The position numbers and the translations under genes are program-made. Source: AA29 sp041481445 (GTDB taxonomy: Bacteria > Acidobacteriota > Vicinamibacteria > Fen-336). From it: 56,531 nucleotides of DNA. This document shows, one piece after another, positions 40,377-48,406 of this stretch. Location: NCBI GenBank assembly GCA_041481445.1, contig JBGPBV010000032.1:1-56531 (forward strand). Direction: 5' to 3'. Each line of letters begins with the position of its first letter. The stretch's first letter is position 1. The notes under the pieces are model-generated. The model ran no database searches and was not told the origin of the DNA. It saw only the letters and a list, made by a program, of their open reading frames with translations.

Positions 40377-40763
40377 ATGAGACTCCGCGTAAAGCACACA
40401 TCGGCGCTCCGGAAGAAGGCCAAGCGTGGGTTGCGAGGCTACCCTGCCGCCACCGTGGCGTTCTATGGTCCGACGGGCGACATCGCTTCAAAGGTGGCCA
40501 TTGGGATCATCGAGCAGGAGGGCGGTGACCCAACCGTGCTTGAGCGGTGGGTTAGCGCGTCCGGCGACGTCCGGCATGATGCGGAGATCGAAGCCTCGAT
40601 CCTCCGCTTCATCCAGGAACACGGAGTCGTGTCGGTCCTGATGACGGACGGACTACTCGGGTGCCCGCATGAGGAAGGGATCGACTATCCCGAGGGGCAG
40701 TCGTGCCCACAATGTCCGTACTGGGCGGGGCGAGATCGTTTCACGAAGGAGCGCATCCAGTGA
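40377..40763 (+). CDS. Cassette gene 5: conserved hypothetical protein
   Basis: The protein has 128 residues from ATG 40377, with GGGGAG a few bases upstream. MRLRVKHTSALRKKAKRGL, YPAATVAFYGP, ASKVAIGIIEQE and LLGCPHEEGIDYPEGQSCPQ with CPYWAGRDRFT match a widespread small family of unknown function. Its C-terminus has three Cys and one His, which may bind zinc. The gene lies 28 bases after attC site 4. No attC follows; the island's right arm repeat starts 22 bases after the stop, so the array is cut off here. Confidence 0.72.
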   Translation: MRLRVKHTSALRKKAKRGLRGYPAATVAFYGPTGDIASKVAIGIIEQEGGDPTVLERWVSASGDVRHDAEIEASILRFIQEHGVVSVLMTDGLLGCPHEEGIDYPEGQSCPQCPYWAGRDRFTKERIQ

Positions 40764-40785
40764 GTCCTCGAATCCGCGCTTCCCT

Positions 40786-40805
40786 GTTACCCCGGTGTTA
40801 CCCCG
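40786..40805. promoter_or_regulatory. Candidate integrase arm site, right end
   Basis: GTTACCCCGGTGTTACCCCG consists of two GTTACCCCG copies separated by GT. It matches 29555-29574 at 19 of 20 positions and lies 44 bases from the right attachment core. Confidence 0.45.
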
Positions 40806-40849
40806 CGCTCAATGAGGCGGAACGGCATACCTGCAAGTCGTTGATCAGA

Positions 40850-40924
40850 TGGAGCCGGCGCTCGGACTTGAACCGAGGACCTGCTGATTACGAATCAGCT
40901 GCTCTACCGCTGAGCTACGCCGGC
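40850..40924 (-). tRNA. tRNA-Thr, anticodon CGT
   Basis: The 75-nt cloverleaf is complete with an encoded CCA end. The acceptor stem is GCCGGCG/CGCCGGC, the D-arm contains GCTC...GAGC, the anticodon arm is GCTGA-TTCGTAA-TCAGC (anticodon CGT, reading ACG), and the T-arm is CTCGG-TTCAAGT-CCGAG. Bases 40850-40896 are repeated at 29378-29424, so the 3' half doubles as attR of the genomic island. Confidence 0.95.
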
Positions 40925-41029
40925 CGGTGGGACGCCGCGCGGGGCGCAGGCGTGAAGGGTCGATCCTAGCAGAGGGCGACCCGGTGCGCCAACGGCGGGC
41001 GCCGGACGGTCTGGTACGATCCGGCACCG

Positions 41030-42589
41030 GTGAGAGATCCAGCCTCGCTCGCGGCGCATCCCCTCGTGCGACGGGCGGCGGCGCCCCTCTTGCTCGCCGT
41101 GATGGCGGGGCTCCTCGTCATGAGCAGCCTCCACAAGCGGCTGGTCTACGACGAATACGACAACCTCTCGTACGGCTACCGGTTCCTGGCCAAGGGTCCC
41201 GGGGTCGCGCCGGAGGGCCAGCGCATGCCCGTCCTCATGCTGAACGCGGTCGGCTGCCTGGCGGACGGATGCGACCTCGCCGCCGTGAACGCGACCGAGA
41301 GGGTGCGCCTGCAGGTCCGCGCCGGCAGCATGGTGTTCGCCCTCGCCGCCGCCCTCCTGATCGCAGCATGGGCCGCGCGCCTGTTCGGGCCCGTGGGCGG
41401 GCTCGTCGGGCTCTGGCTGGCGGTCTTCGACCCGACCCTGCTCGCCCACGGCAAGCAGGTCACGAGCGATGTCGCGGTTGCCGTCTTCACCGTGGCCGCC
41501 GTGTACGCGTACTCCCGATGGCGCGATCGACTGACCGGCTGGGCCCTCGTGGCCTGCGCGCTCGCGACCGCGGGCGCGATCCTGTCGAAGTTCAGCGGCC
41601 TGCTGCTCGTGCCCATCCTGGCTCTCCTGGTGACCGTCGACCTTGCGCGTGCCTGGCGTGCTGGTGCGCGACCGAACACCAAGACGCTGACCAGGGCTCT
41701 GGCTCTGGGCGCGGCGTTCGCCCTCATCGTGATCGTGGCCATCAACGCCGCGTATCTCTTCCGGGGCACCTTCCGGTCCGCCACCGATTACCAATGGAAG
41801 AGCGAGACCTTCCGCCGCCATGCGACCGCGGCGGGGCCGATCCCCCTGCCGCGTGTGTTCGTCCAGGGCCTCGACTATTCGAGCTACCTGCAGGAGAACC
41901 CGGACGAGGCGCGCGGCTACAACTACGTGCTCGGCGAGCTCAACCGGGACGGGCGCTGGTACGCGTTCCCGCTGATGGTGCTCCTCAAGACGCCGCTGGC
42001 CGTGCTCGTGCTGGCCGGGCTGGGGATGCGCTCACCGGCGGCCGCGGGAACGGGCGCACGTCTCGGGATCCCGTTTGCGGCCGTGATGCTGTTCTTTAGC
42101 CTTGCCGTGGACCCGCAGCTCGGGATCCGCTACGTCCTGCCCGCGCTGCCCTTCCTCACCCTGGCCGCCGCGCGCGGCGCCGCCGACCTGCGCGGCCGCC
42201 GCCGATGGCTCGTGCCGCTGCTCCTCGGATGGCAGGCCGTGTCGACCCTCTCGTACCTGCCGCACTTCGTCCCGTACTTCAACGAGCTGATCGGCCGGCG
42301 CGTGAACGCGTATCGCTTCCTGGCCGACTCCAACCTCGACTGGGAGGACCACTCGTACTGGATCGAGCGCTTCCAGCGCCGCAATCCCGCCATGCCGATC
42401 GCCGTCGACCCGCCGGCTCCGAGGCCGGGCTGGATCCTGGTCGGCGCGAACGAGCTGGTCGGCGTCTTCGAGCCCGAGAAGTACCGTTGGCTGCGCGAGC
42501 ATTTCCAGCCGGCGGACCACGTCGCCTACGCGCATCTTCTCTATTACGTGCCGCCGGAGGCGCTCGGTCCCCCACGCGCCGCGCGCTGA
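41030..42589 (+). CDS. Polytopic GT-C glycosyltransferase (GT39/PMT-like)
   Basis: The protein has 519 residues with about ten to twelve predicted transmembrane helices. Near the N-terminus LVYDEYDNLSYGYRFLAKG carries the acidic pair typical of the first periplasmic loop in PMT/ArnT-like enzymes, and DPTLLAHGKQVTSDVAVAVF is a characteristic family segment. GIRYVLPALPFLTLAAA is another. Such enzymes transfer sugars from a polyprenyl-phosphate carrier to protein or glycan outside the membrane. GTG 41030 follows a TACGAT box by 9 bases and has no Shine-Dalgarno. Its last 46 bases overlap the end of the opposing gene. Confidence 0.83.
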   Translation: MRDPASLAAHPLVRRAAAPLLLAVMAGLLVMSSLHKRLVYDEYDNLSYGYRFLAKGPGVAPEGQRMPVLMLNAVGCLADGCDLAAVNATERVRLQVRAGSMVFALAAALLIAAWAARLFGPVGGLVGLWLAVFDPTLLAHGKQVTSDVAVAVFTVAAVYAYSRWRDRLTGWALVACALATAGAILSKFSGLLLVPILALLVTVDLARAWRAGARPNTKTLTRALALGAAFALIVIVAINAAYLFRGTFRSATDYQWKSETFRRHATAAGPIPLPRVFVQGLDYSSYLQENPDEARGYNYVLGELNRDGRWYAFPLMVLLKTPLAVLVLAGLGMRSPAAAGTGARLGIPFAAVMLFFSLAVDPQLGIRYVLPALPFLTLAAARGAADLRGRRRWLVPLLLGWQAVSTLSYLPHFVPYFNELIGRRVNAYRFLADSNLDWEDHSYWIERFQRRNPAMPIAVDPPAPRPGWILVGANELVGVFEPEKYRWLREHFQPADHVAYAHLLYYVPPEALGPPRAAR

Positions 42590-44763
42590 GCCGAGGACCG
42601 TCGGAGGACGACGAGAAGGCCGACCGAGGCCAGCGACAAGGCGCCGCCCGCGATGACGGGCGTCGCCGACCAGTGGACCTGCACGTCGTGCGGGCCCGGC
42701 CCGATCGGGATGCCTACGAGATGGCCGTCGGCCACGACCACGTCCACGGCCCGGCCGTCCACGGACGCGCGCCACGCGCGGAAGAACGTCCGTGACCACA
42801 CGACGAGGGCGGGAGCCGGCGCGTCCACGCGCGCGCGCAGTCGCGTGGCACCCTCCTCCAGGACCTCGACCGTCGAGGGCATCGCCGTGCCGCGGATCGT
42901 GCCCGCTCCCATCACGACCGCGTCGGTGCGCGGATCGAAATCGGGACGCGACTGGAGGGCCACCACGTCCTGGAACTCCACCGCCGGCAGCAGCCGCGTG
43001 GCGACGCGCACGGACGGCACGCCGCCCTCGAGGCGATGAAGGACCACGCCCCGCGCGGGGTCGAGGACGGCCATCCGCGCGAATGGCGCAGGCAGCTCGC
43101 TCGTCGCCACGACGTAGCCGACCCCGGCCGCGCGGAGGGCGGGAGCGCGCTCCGGCCAGGGCAACGACTCGATCGACTTCCCCACCACGCGGTCGCCCTC
43201 GAAATAGATGCCGTCGGGATCTCCGTCGAACGCGTAGGGCATGCCCGCGAGGGCGCCGGTGAGCGCCCACAGCTCGCGCGGCGCGCGCCGGAAGATGTCG
43301 CGCGTAGCGGGGTCGACGGGCGGCCACTCCACGGAGTGGGGGGCCGGGTGCGCCTCCGCGGCCGCCCGCTCGTAGACGCGCCCGCCCGCGAAGTGCGGGG
43401 GCGGATCGGGGACGGCGTCCACCAGCGTCCGCCACAGCGGCAGGTCCGAGACGGCCAGCGTGACCGCCACCAGCCACGCGAGCGCCTCCACCGTCGGACG
43501 CCGGATGAGGACCAGGACCGCGGCGGCCGCGGACACCGCGGCGGCGACGGCCGCGACCCCCGACGGACGCGCGACCAGCACGAGCAGCAGGATCCCGATC
43601 GATACGATCACGCCCGCGCGCCAACGTGACACCGACGACGGCGCCTGGTCCGTCTCCCATCGCGACGCCGCGCGGGCCACCAGCGGGATCAGCGCGAGCG
43701 CGGCCACGTACCACCACTTGACGGGGAACCGCATGCGGCCGCCCAGCGACACGAGCGGATGGATCCACTTCGCGCCGGGCAGGAATCGGCCGAAGGACAG
43801 GGCGACGGCCAGGGCAAGCACGATCCACCACCATCGCTCGCCGCGATCGCGCGGCCGGCCGTGCACGAGCAGGAGGACCAGGACGACCCAGCCGACGTGC
43901 AGCGTCCACAGGTACGGGGCGTGGTTGTCGTAGTGCTCGTGCCCGGTGAACCCGGCCTCGCCGGTCAGGTCGGGACGGCCGAAGGGAAAGGGCACGACCT
44001 GCTCGAGCAGCCGCGCGGGAGTCAGCGACGTGCTCGAGGCCAGCAGGTACGGGAACGGCGCGAGGCTGCGCGTGGACGTCGCATAGACCTGCGCCGTGCT
44101 CGCGATCTGCGGGGCGGCGATGGCGGCACCCAGGGCCAGCGCGACCGTCGTGCCGAGAGCGGCGCGGCCCAGGCGGGCGCGACCCGCCGTCACCGCGCGC
44201 GCGGCGCCCAGGCCGAGGCTCATGAGCGCGATCACGGGCTCGCCGGCCAGGATCTCGAGGCCGGCGCAGAGGGCCAGCTCCGCCACCGCGCCTCGCGCCG
44301 CCGCCGCCATCATCCACGGCGCGAGGGCGAGCGCGAGCCCGCTGTTGAAGAACCGCCACGTCGACACGTAGACGCCGGAGAGGGTGAAGGCGACGGCCGC
44401 CACCTCCGCGGCCGGGCGCGAGGCCCCCTCCGCCCGCGCCCAGCGTCTGGCCCCTGCATACGCGAGGACGGCCGCCAGCGCGAAGCGCAGGCCGAAGGCC
44501 CACGGCAGCGGCAGCACCAGGAAGGCGAGCATGTCGGGGAAGAACGTCCCGAAGTTGGGGTTGCCGGCCAGGGGCTCGCCGAACGACGCGTACGGATTGA
44601 GGAACGGGAACGCGCCCGCTCGCATCTGCTCGACCGTCGCCGCCTTCGACGGGAGGTGGGTCATGATCGCGTCCTGGTACGTCACCATCCGGCGGCCGGC
44701 CACGAGCGGGACGAGCGGCGCGAGCAGGAGCGCGCGCAGGAGCCAGGTCCGCGGCGAGGTCAT
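42544..44763 (-). CDS. Large YfhO-like membrane protein
   Basis: The protein has 739 residues with about twelve transmembrane helices in the first 430. Early motifs are DAIMTHLPSKAATVEQMRAG and PFLNPYASFGEPLAGNPNFG, typical of YfhO/BPSS-type polytopic proteins thought to act in glycan or lipid decoration. The C-terminal 250 residues form an extracytoplasmic beta-rich domain (PALVVWSRTFFRAWRASVDG) followed by one last helix. ATG 44763 overlaps the stop of the upstream gene (ATGA), so the two are co-translated. Substrate unknown. Confidence 0.78.
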   Translation of the reverse strand: MTSPRTWLLRALLLAPLVPLVAGRRMVTYQDAIMTHLPSKAATVEQMRAGAFPFLNPYASFGEPLAGNPNFGTFFPDMLAFLVLPLPWAFGLRFALAAVLAYAGARRWARAEGASRPAAEVAAVAFTLSGVYVSTWRFFNSGLALALAPWMMAAAARGAVAELALCAGLEILAGEPVIALMSLGLGAARAVTAGRARLGRAALGTTVALALGAAIAAPQIASTAQVYATSTRSLAPFPYLLASSTSLTPARLLEQVVPFPFGRPDLTGEAGFTGHEHYDNHAPYLWTLHVGWVVLVLLLVHGRPRDRGERWWWIVLALAVALSFGRFLPGAKWIHPLVSLGGRMRFPVKWWYVAALALIPLVARAASRWETDQAPSSVSRWRAGVIVSIGILLLVLVARPSGVAAVAAAVSAAAAVLVLIRRPTVEALAWLVAVTLAVSDLPLWRTLVDAVPDPPPHFAGGRVYERAAAEAHPAPHSVEWPPVDPATRDIFRRAPRELWALTGALAGMPYAFDGDPDGIYFEGDRVVGKSIESLPWPERAPALRAAGVGYVVATSELPAPFARMAVLDPARGVVLHRLEGGVPSVRVATRLLPAVEFQDVVALQSRPDFDPRTDAVVMGAGTIRGTAMPSTVEVLEEGATRLRARVDAPAPALVVWSRTFFRAWRASVDGRAVDVVVADGHLVGIPIGPGPHDVQVHWSATPVIAGGALSLASVGLLVVLRRSSAQRAARGGPSASGGT

Positions 44764-46154
44764 TCGGAGGGCGGCGGCGCGGACGGCGACACGGGCAGCG
44801 ACGCCAGCGCGGCCAGGTCGCGCCGATAGATCGCGGTCCACACGCCCAGCAGGGCCACGTGCACCAGGGCCACCGCGGTCGCCGCGTTGCGGATGGCCAT
44901 GCGGATCGCGGGCGGGTCCGCCACCGAGGCGGGGTCGACGGCCACCGCGTGGTCGAGGACGGCGCGCCCCAGGTCGAGGCCCTGGTTCAGCGCCGCCGTC
45001 ACCGTGAGGACCACGAACAGCAGGCGCGAGCGCGCCGAGAGCGGGGCCACGACCGCGAGCAGGACGGCCGCGGGCAGGACGTAGCGCTGGTGCATCTGCG
45101 TCGGCAGCATGAACACGGCGAAGAACTGGAAGGCCGCGGCCAGGACGAGCCCGCCGTCGCTCGGCCAGCGCCACAGGGAGGCGAGGATGAAGACGGTCCA
45201 GCCGGCGAGGAGGGCCAGCCCGGCGTCACGATGGGTGAGGGAACCCGCGAGCGTGCGCGTGTCGGCGCGGGCCTCGCCCGGCTCCAGGCCGCGCAGGCGG
45301 ATGTCGATGCGGTCGAGCACGTACCAGAGGTTGTAGGCCTCGACGGTCCGGAACGGGTAGTAGCCGACCGCGCCGTGATACGACGACAGCACGGGCCGCG
45401 CCGCCCCGCGCGCGACGTAGGGTGCGGTCACCAGCCCGATCACCGCTACGGCCGCCAGCGCGCCCATCGCCAGCGGACGGAGGCCGCGACGCCGCCATGT
45501 CCAGAGCGCCATCACCGGCGCTCCGACCACGGCCAGGAGCTTGGTCGCGATTCCGAGCCCGAGGGCCGCCCCCGCGCGTCCCGTACGGCCATTGAGCAGG
45601 GCCACGATCGCGGCGACGACGCCGAGCGAGAGGAGCGCGTCGAACTGTCCCCAGGCGGCGGCGTTGACGAACAGGGGCGGGGAGAGCGCCACCAGGACCG
45701 CGGAGAGGCGCGCGGCGCGGACGCCGAACGGCCGCCGCAGCCCGATCGCGCACAACGGGACGTGCGCCAGCCAGGCCACGATGTTCGGCAGCTTCAGCAG
45801 CGTGACCGCGGTCCCCGCCGTCTCCGCCGCCCCCAGTCCCAGGCGCGCGCGCTCGACCAGGGTCAGCAGGTAGGGCACGACCGGCGGGTAGTCGCAGTCG
45901 TCCGTGTCGAAATGCGTCAGGTAGATCGCCCACGGATGCCGGCCCTTCGACGCGCGCGCCCAGTTGAGGAAGCAATCCACGACGTCGTAGTTGTGGAAGA
46001 CGCGCGGCGCCACGAGGAGCGCCATCCCCAGCGCCCCCAGCGCCGCCATCCACACGAGCGCCGCGGACGGCGGCTCGGAGGCCTCGCGCGGCGGCGGGGT
46101 GGTCACAGGCGATTCCGGCGAGTCTACCCGGTCCCGTTCCCCCTGGCCAGGCAT
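44760..46154 (-). CDS. Polytopic GT-C type glycosyltransferase-like protein
   Basis: The protein has about 464 residues and ten or so transmembrane helices. HNYDVVDCFLNWARASKG and THFDTDDCDYPPVVPYLLTL give the acidic first-loop motif of GT-C mannosyltransferase-like proteins (DUF2029/GT87 class). AAAWGQFDALLSLGVVAA and LPTQMHQRYVLPA are also typical. ATG 46154 is tentative: the hydrophobic part begins about 30 residues later, and an earlier start would run into the promoter of the divergent lipoprotein gene. It is coupled to the YfhO-like gene. Confidence 0.78.
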   Translation of the reverse strand: MPGQGERDRVDSPESPVTTPPPREASEPPSAALVWMAALGALGMALLVAPRVFHNYDVVDCFLNWARASKGRHPWAIYLTHFDTDDCDYPPVVPYLLTLVERARLGLGAAETAGTAVTLLKLPNIVAWLAHVPLCAIGLRRPFGVRAARLSAVLVALSPPLFVNAAAWGQFDALLSLGVVAAIVALLNGRTGRAGAALGLGIATKLLAVVGAPVMALWTWRRRGLRPLAMGALAAVAVIGLVTAPYVARGAARPVLSSYHGAVGYYPFRTVEAYNLWYVLDRIDIRLRGLEPGEARADTRTLAGSLTHRDAGLALLAGWTVFILASLWRWPSDGGLVLAAAFQFFAVFMLPTQMHQRYVLPAAVLLAVVAPLSARSRLLFVVLTVTAALNQGLDLGRAVLDHAVAVDPASVADPPAIRMAIRNAATAVALVHVALLGVWTAIYRRDLAALASLPVSPSAPPPSE

Positions 46155-46221
46155 ACCTTTTTCATTGCAGTCAAAGCCAATTAGCCATAGACTCTTGAAC
46201 TGATTTCTAGAGAGGTTACCC

Positions 46222-46818
46222 ATGATCCGCAAGGCTGCTGCCGTCGCCGTGCTGGGTCTTCTCGGCCTGTCGTGTCACACGATCACGGAGGACTTGCCGA
46301 CGCAGCGCACGCCGAACGGCCCGAACCCGATCCCCGTCATCGTCGTCCCCGTGCCCGTGCTCACGCCGACGCCGCCACCGGCGGCCACGCCGACCCCAGG
46401 CTCTCCCCAGCCTGGACCGACTCCTCCTCCGAGCAATCCAGGCTCGGGCTCCTGTGGCCTGCCGCCGGGCACCGGCAGCGGCAACAGCTGTCCCTACCGA
46501 AGCGCGGCCTTCCAGAACGACGTCGAGCGGGCCATCGACAACACCATCCGTGACTATCCGTCGCTCTTCGACATGCGCGACAACCGCTGCCCGAGCATAG
46601 GCAACGGATGCCCGCGCATCCTCGACCCCGACCGGTACTGGGACGCGGTCACGAGCGAGATCCAGCGGCTCGGCTTCTGCGCGGTCAACGACGGCGAGGA
46701 GCTGGCGGTGAAGAACACGAACTCCTTCAACGACCAGTACGACATCTACAACGGCGAGGGCTACGTGCGTCGCGGCAGCGGCGCGTATCGCTCGACCTGC
46801 TACCCGGCCTGGTTCTGA
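46222..46818 (+). CDS. Putative lipoprotein with proline-rich linker
   Basis: The protein has 198 residues. AGAGAGG lies 6 bases before ATG 46222. The signal ends LLGLSC (Cys 18), a clear lipobox. Residues about 30-75 are a Pro/Thr/Val linker, followed by a Cys-rich C-terminal domain (AAFQNDVERAIDNTIRDYPS, LDPDRYWDAVTSEIQRLGFC, VKNTNSFNDQYDIY) that is probably exposed outside the cell. The family is unknown to me; its six Cys suggest disulfides. It diverges from the glycosyltransferase pair and overlaps the next opposing gene by 19 bases at the 3' end. Confidence 0.72.
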   Translation: MIRKAAAVAVLGLLGLSCHTITEDLPTQRTPNGPNPIPVIVVPVPVLTPTPPPAATPTPGSPQPGPTPPPSNPGSGSCGLPPGTGSGNSCPYRSAAFQNDVERAIDNTIRDYPSLFDMRDNRCPSIGNGCPRILDPDRYWDAVTSEIQRLGFCAVNDGEELAVKNTNSFNDQYDIYNGEGYVRRGSGAYRSTCYPAWF

Positions 46819-48302
46819 GCCCGTCCGCGCGCGAGCGCGGACATGACGAGCGACCAGGCGAGGACGAGCGGCACCGCCGCGCACGCGAAGAGCGCGTAGT
46901 GCATGGGGACCGCCACCCGCCACTCGTAGAGGAAGAAGCTCTCCGTCGAGAGGTAGTAGAGCGGCAGGGCGAGGAGGAGGAGGGCGGAGCGCCATCCGAG
47001 GGCCACGAGCACGCCCGCGCCGGCCAGGACGAGCGGCGTGAGCATCGGCACCAGGAGGGCCTGGATCGCGCCCAGGACCGGCCGCAGCGGGGAGGCGGCC
47101 CGGCCGAGGGCGAGGACGCGCGCGTCCGCCGGGCGCCGCGCCAGATCGTGGACGCGGGAGTCGGAGAGCTCGTCGTCCTCGGTGCGGGCGAGGAGATCGG
47201 CCGCCGCGCTCTCCGCGCCCAGGATCGGCGGCCCCTCGCCGCCGTAGCTCAGCATCTGTACGGCGCGGCCGGCCACCACCCGCGCGTATAGAAGAGGATG
47301 GGCGCGGATGACGGCCCGGGCGCGGCGGTAGCGCTCGCGGTCGCGGAAGATGCCGTCCGGCTCCGCCCACCATTCCCGGTACCGCGGGTTGCCGTAGCGC
47401 TCGGCCTCTTCGTCCATGACGAGCTTGTCGCGGCGGCGCGCGCCCTCGGCCTCCCCGCCCGCGTCGGCCACGCCCTGCCAGAGCGTCAGCCCACCGTTGA
47501 TGCTCAGGGGGACCCATTCGCCGAAAACGGCGTGGTTGCGGATCGTGATGGGCGCGATCAGGGCGAGGGCGGCCGCGACCAGGGCCGCGGCATGGCCGAG
47601 GGCGCGGCGCCGATCGTGGGCGATCGCCACCAGGATCGCGGCCAGCAGCGGGGCCAGGAGCATCACGTTCGGCCGCAGCCAGGCCCCCGCGCCGACCAGC
47701 GCGCCCGCGGCCGCGCTCTCCCACCAGTGGCCGCGCGGTCCCGGGTGCGCCCGCGCGAGCACGGCCAGGGCGGCGAGCAGGGGCAGCGCGGAGAGAGCGT
47801 CGGGCAGGACGAAGTTCGAGCTGAAGGCCAGATGGGGCGAGAGGGCGGCGATGACACCGCCCCCGATCGCGACCCGCCAGCTCACCAGACGCGCGGTGGC
47901 CAGCACGAGGAGGACGCAGCCGGCGGAGGTCAGGACGTTCTGGACGAGCTGCGCGGCGAAGAAGCTGCGGCCGAGGGTGCCGTAGACGACGGCGAGGTAG
48001 AGCGGATAGCCGGGCGGGCGCGCGAGCAGGCCCGTGCGCGCGGGGTCCGGCTCACGCGGCCAGAGGATCCCCTCCCCGCGCAGGATGCCGAGGGCGGCCT
48101 CGTCGTAGCGCCACGCCATCCGCGTCCCGGGCTGGACCCGCCCGTACATCACGGGCGCGAGGTCGAGCGCGTAGAGCGAGCGCACGGCCAGGGCGAGGAG
48201 GAAGATGCCGGCGAGGGCGGCGGCGCGCGCGCCGGGCGAGGGGGCACGCCCGAGGCCCAGCGCGTCCGCGGCCGCGGTCCGCCCGCGCCAAGGAGGGCTC
48301 AT
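46800..48302 (-). CDS. Polytopic GT39-like glycosyltransferase
   Basis: The protein has 500 residues and about ten transmembrane helices. MAWRYDEAALGILRGEGILW, then LLARPPGYPLYLAVVYGTLG is the first periplasmic loop of PMT/ArnT-like enzymes with its acidic residues. SSNFVLPDALSALPLLAAL and WLRPNVMLLAPLLAAILVA follow the family pattern. It is the third GT-C protein in 7 kb, so the region probably serves surface glycan assembly or protein glycosylation. It is convergent with the lipoprotein gene and divergent from nuoA. Confidence 0.8.
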   Translation of the reverse strand: MSPPWRGRTAAADALGLGRAPSPGARAAALAGIFLLALAVRSLYALDLAPVMYGRVQPGTRMAWRYDEAALGILRGEGILWPREPDPARTGLLARPPGYPLYLAVVYGTLGRSFFAAQLVQNVLTSAGCVLLVLATARLVSWRVAIGGGVIAALSPHLAFSSNFVLPDALSALPLLAALAVLARAHPGPRGHWWESAAAGALVGAGAWLRPNVMLLAPLLAAILVAIAHDRRRALGHAAALVAAALALIAPITIRNHAVFGEWVPLSINGGLTLWQGVADAGGEAEGARRRDKLVMDEEAERYGNPRYREWWAEPDGIFRDRERYRRARAVIRAHPLLYARVVAGRAVQMLSYGGEGPPILGAESAAADLLARTEDDELSDSRVHDLARRPADARVLALGRAASPLRPVLGAIQALLVPMLTPLVLAGAGVLVALGWRSALLLLALPLYYLSTESFFLYEWRVAVPMHYALFACAAVPLVLAWSLVMSALARGRAQNQAG

Positions 48303-48390
48303 GGACGGTCGGGCAGTTTACTCCCCGGACGCCTTTTGCTAGAGTCCGCCCGCCGCCCCGAACCGCGCCGACCGGCCTCGCGTCGGCGGT

Positions 48391-48396
48391 TATAAT
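48391..48396 (+). promoter_or_regulatory. Candidate -10 box of the nuo operon
   Basis: A perfect TATAAT ends only 10 bases before the nuoA ATG, so transcription would begin about 4 bases before or at the start codon. No Shine-Dalgarno is present. No clear -35 is found; the best hexamer at 17-bp spacing is CCGACC. Confidence 0.55.
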
Positions 48397-48406
48397 CGAG
48401 CATTCG

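Larger units (their letters stand above)
37895..40763 (+). mobile_element. Integron-type cassette array without integron integrase (attC cluster)
   Basis: Five plus-strand genes follow one another. The first four are each followed within 6-55 bases by a 58-80-nt imperfect palindrome with integron attC architecture. Outer R boxes are RYYYAAC and GTTRRRY, and the inner stems carry one unpaired base on one side. Three sites share the extended right box GTTGGGCGGACA. A GTTGGAC at 37895-37901 may mark the left junction. No IntI gene is in the window, so this fits the class called CALIN (cluster of attC lacking integrase). The fifth cassette ends at the island's right attachment site without its own attC. 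Confidence 0.8.
29378..40896. mobile_element. Genomic island integrated at the 3' end of tRNA-Thr(CGT)
   Basis: The island is bounded by a 47-nt imperfect direct repeat (29378-29424 and 40850-40896). The right copy is the 3' part of an intact tRNA-Thr, the left copy a detached tRNA 3' end. A tyrosine integrase gene begins about 200 bases inside the left end, as is usual for integrative elements. Cargo is typical of mobile islands: toxin-antitoxin genes, a primase-helicase conflict-type operon, decayed genes and an attC cassette array. The right half is visibly richer in A/T than the flanking chromosome. No conjugation or phage structural genes are present, so the island is probably mobilised by others or stranded. 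Confidence 0.88.
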
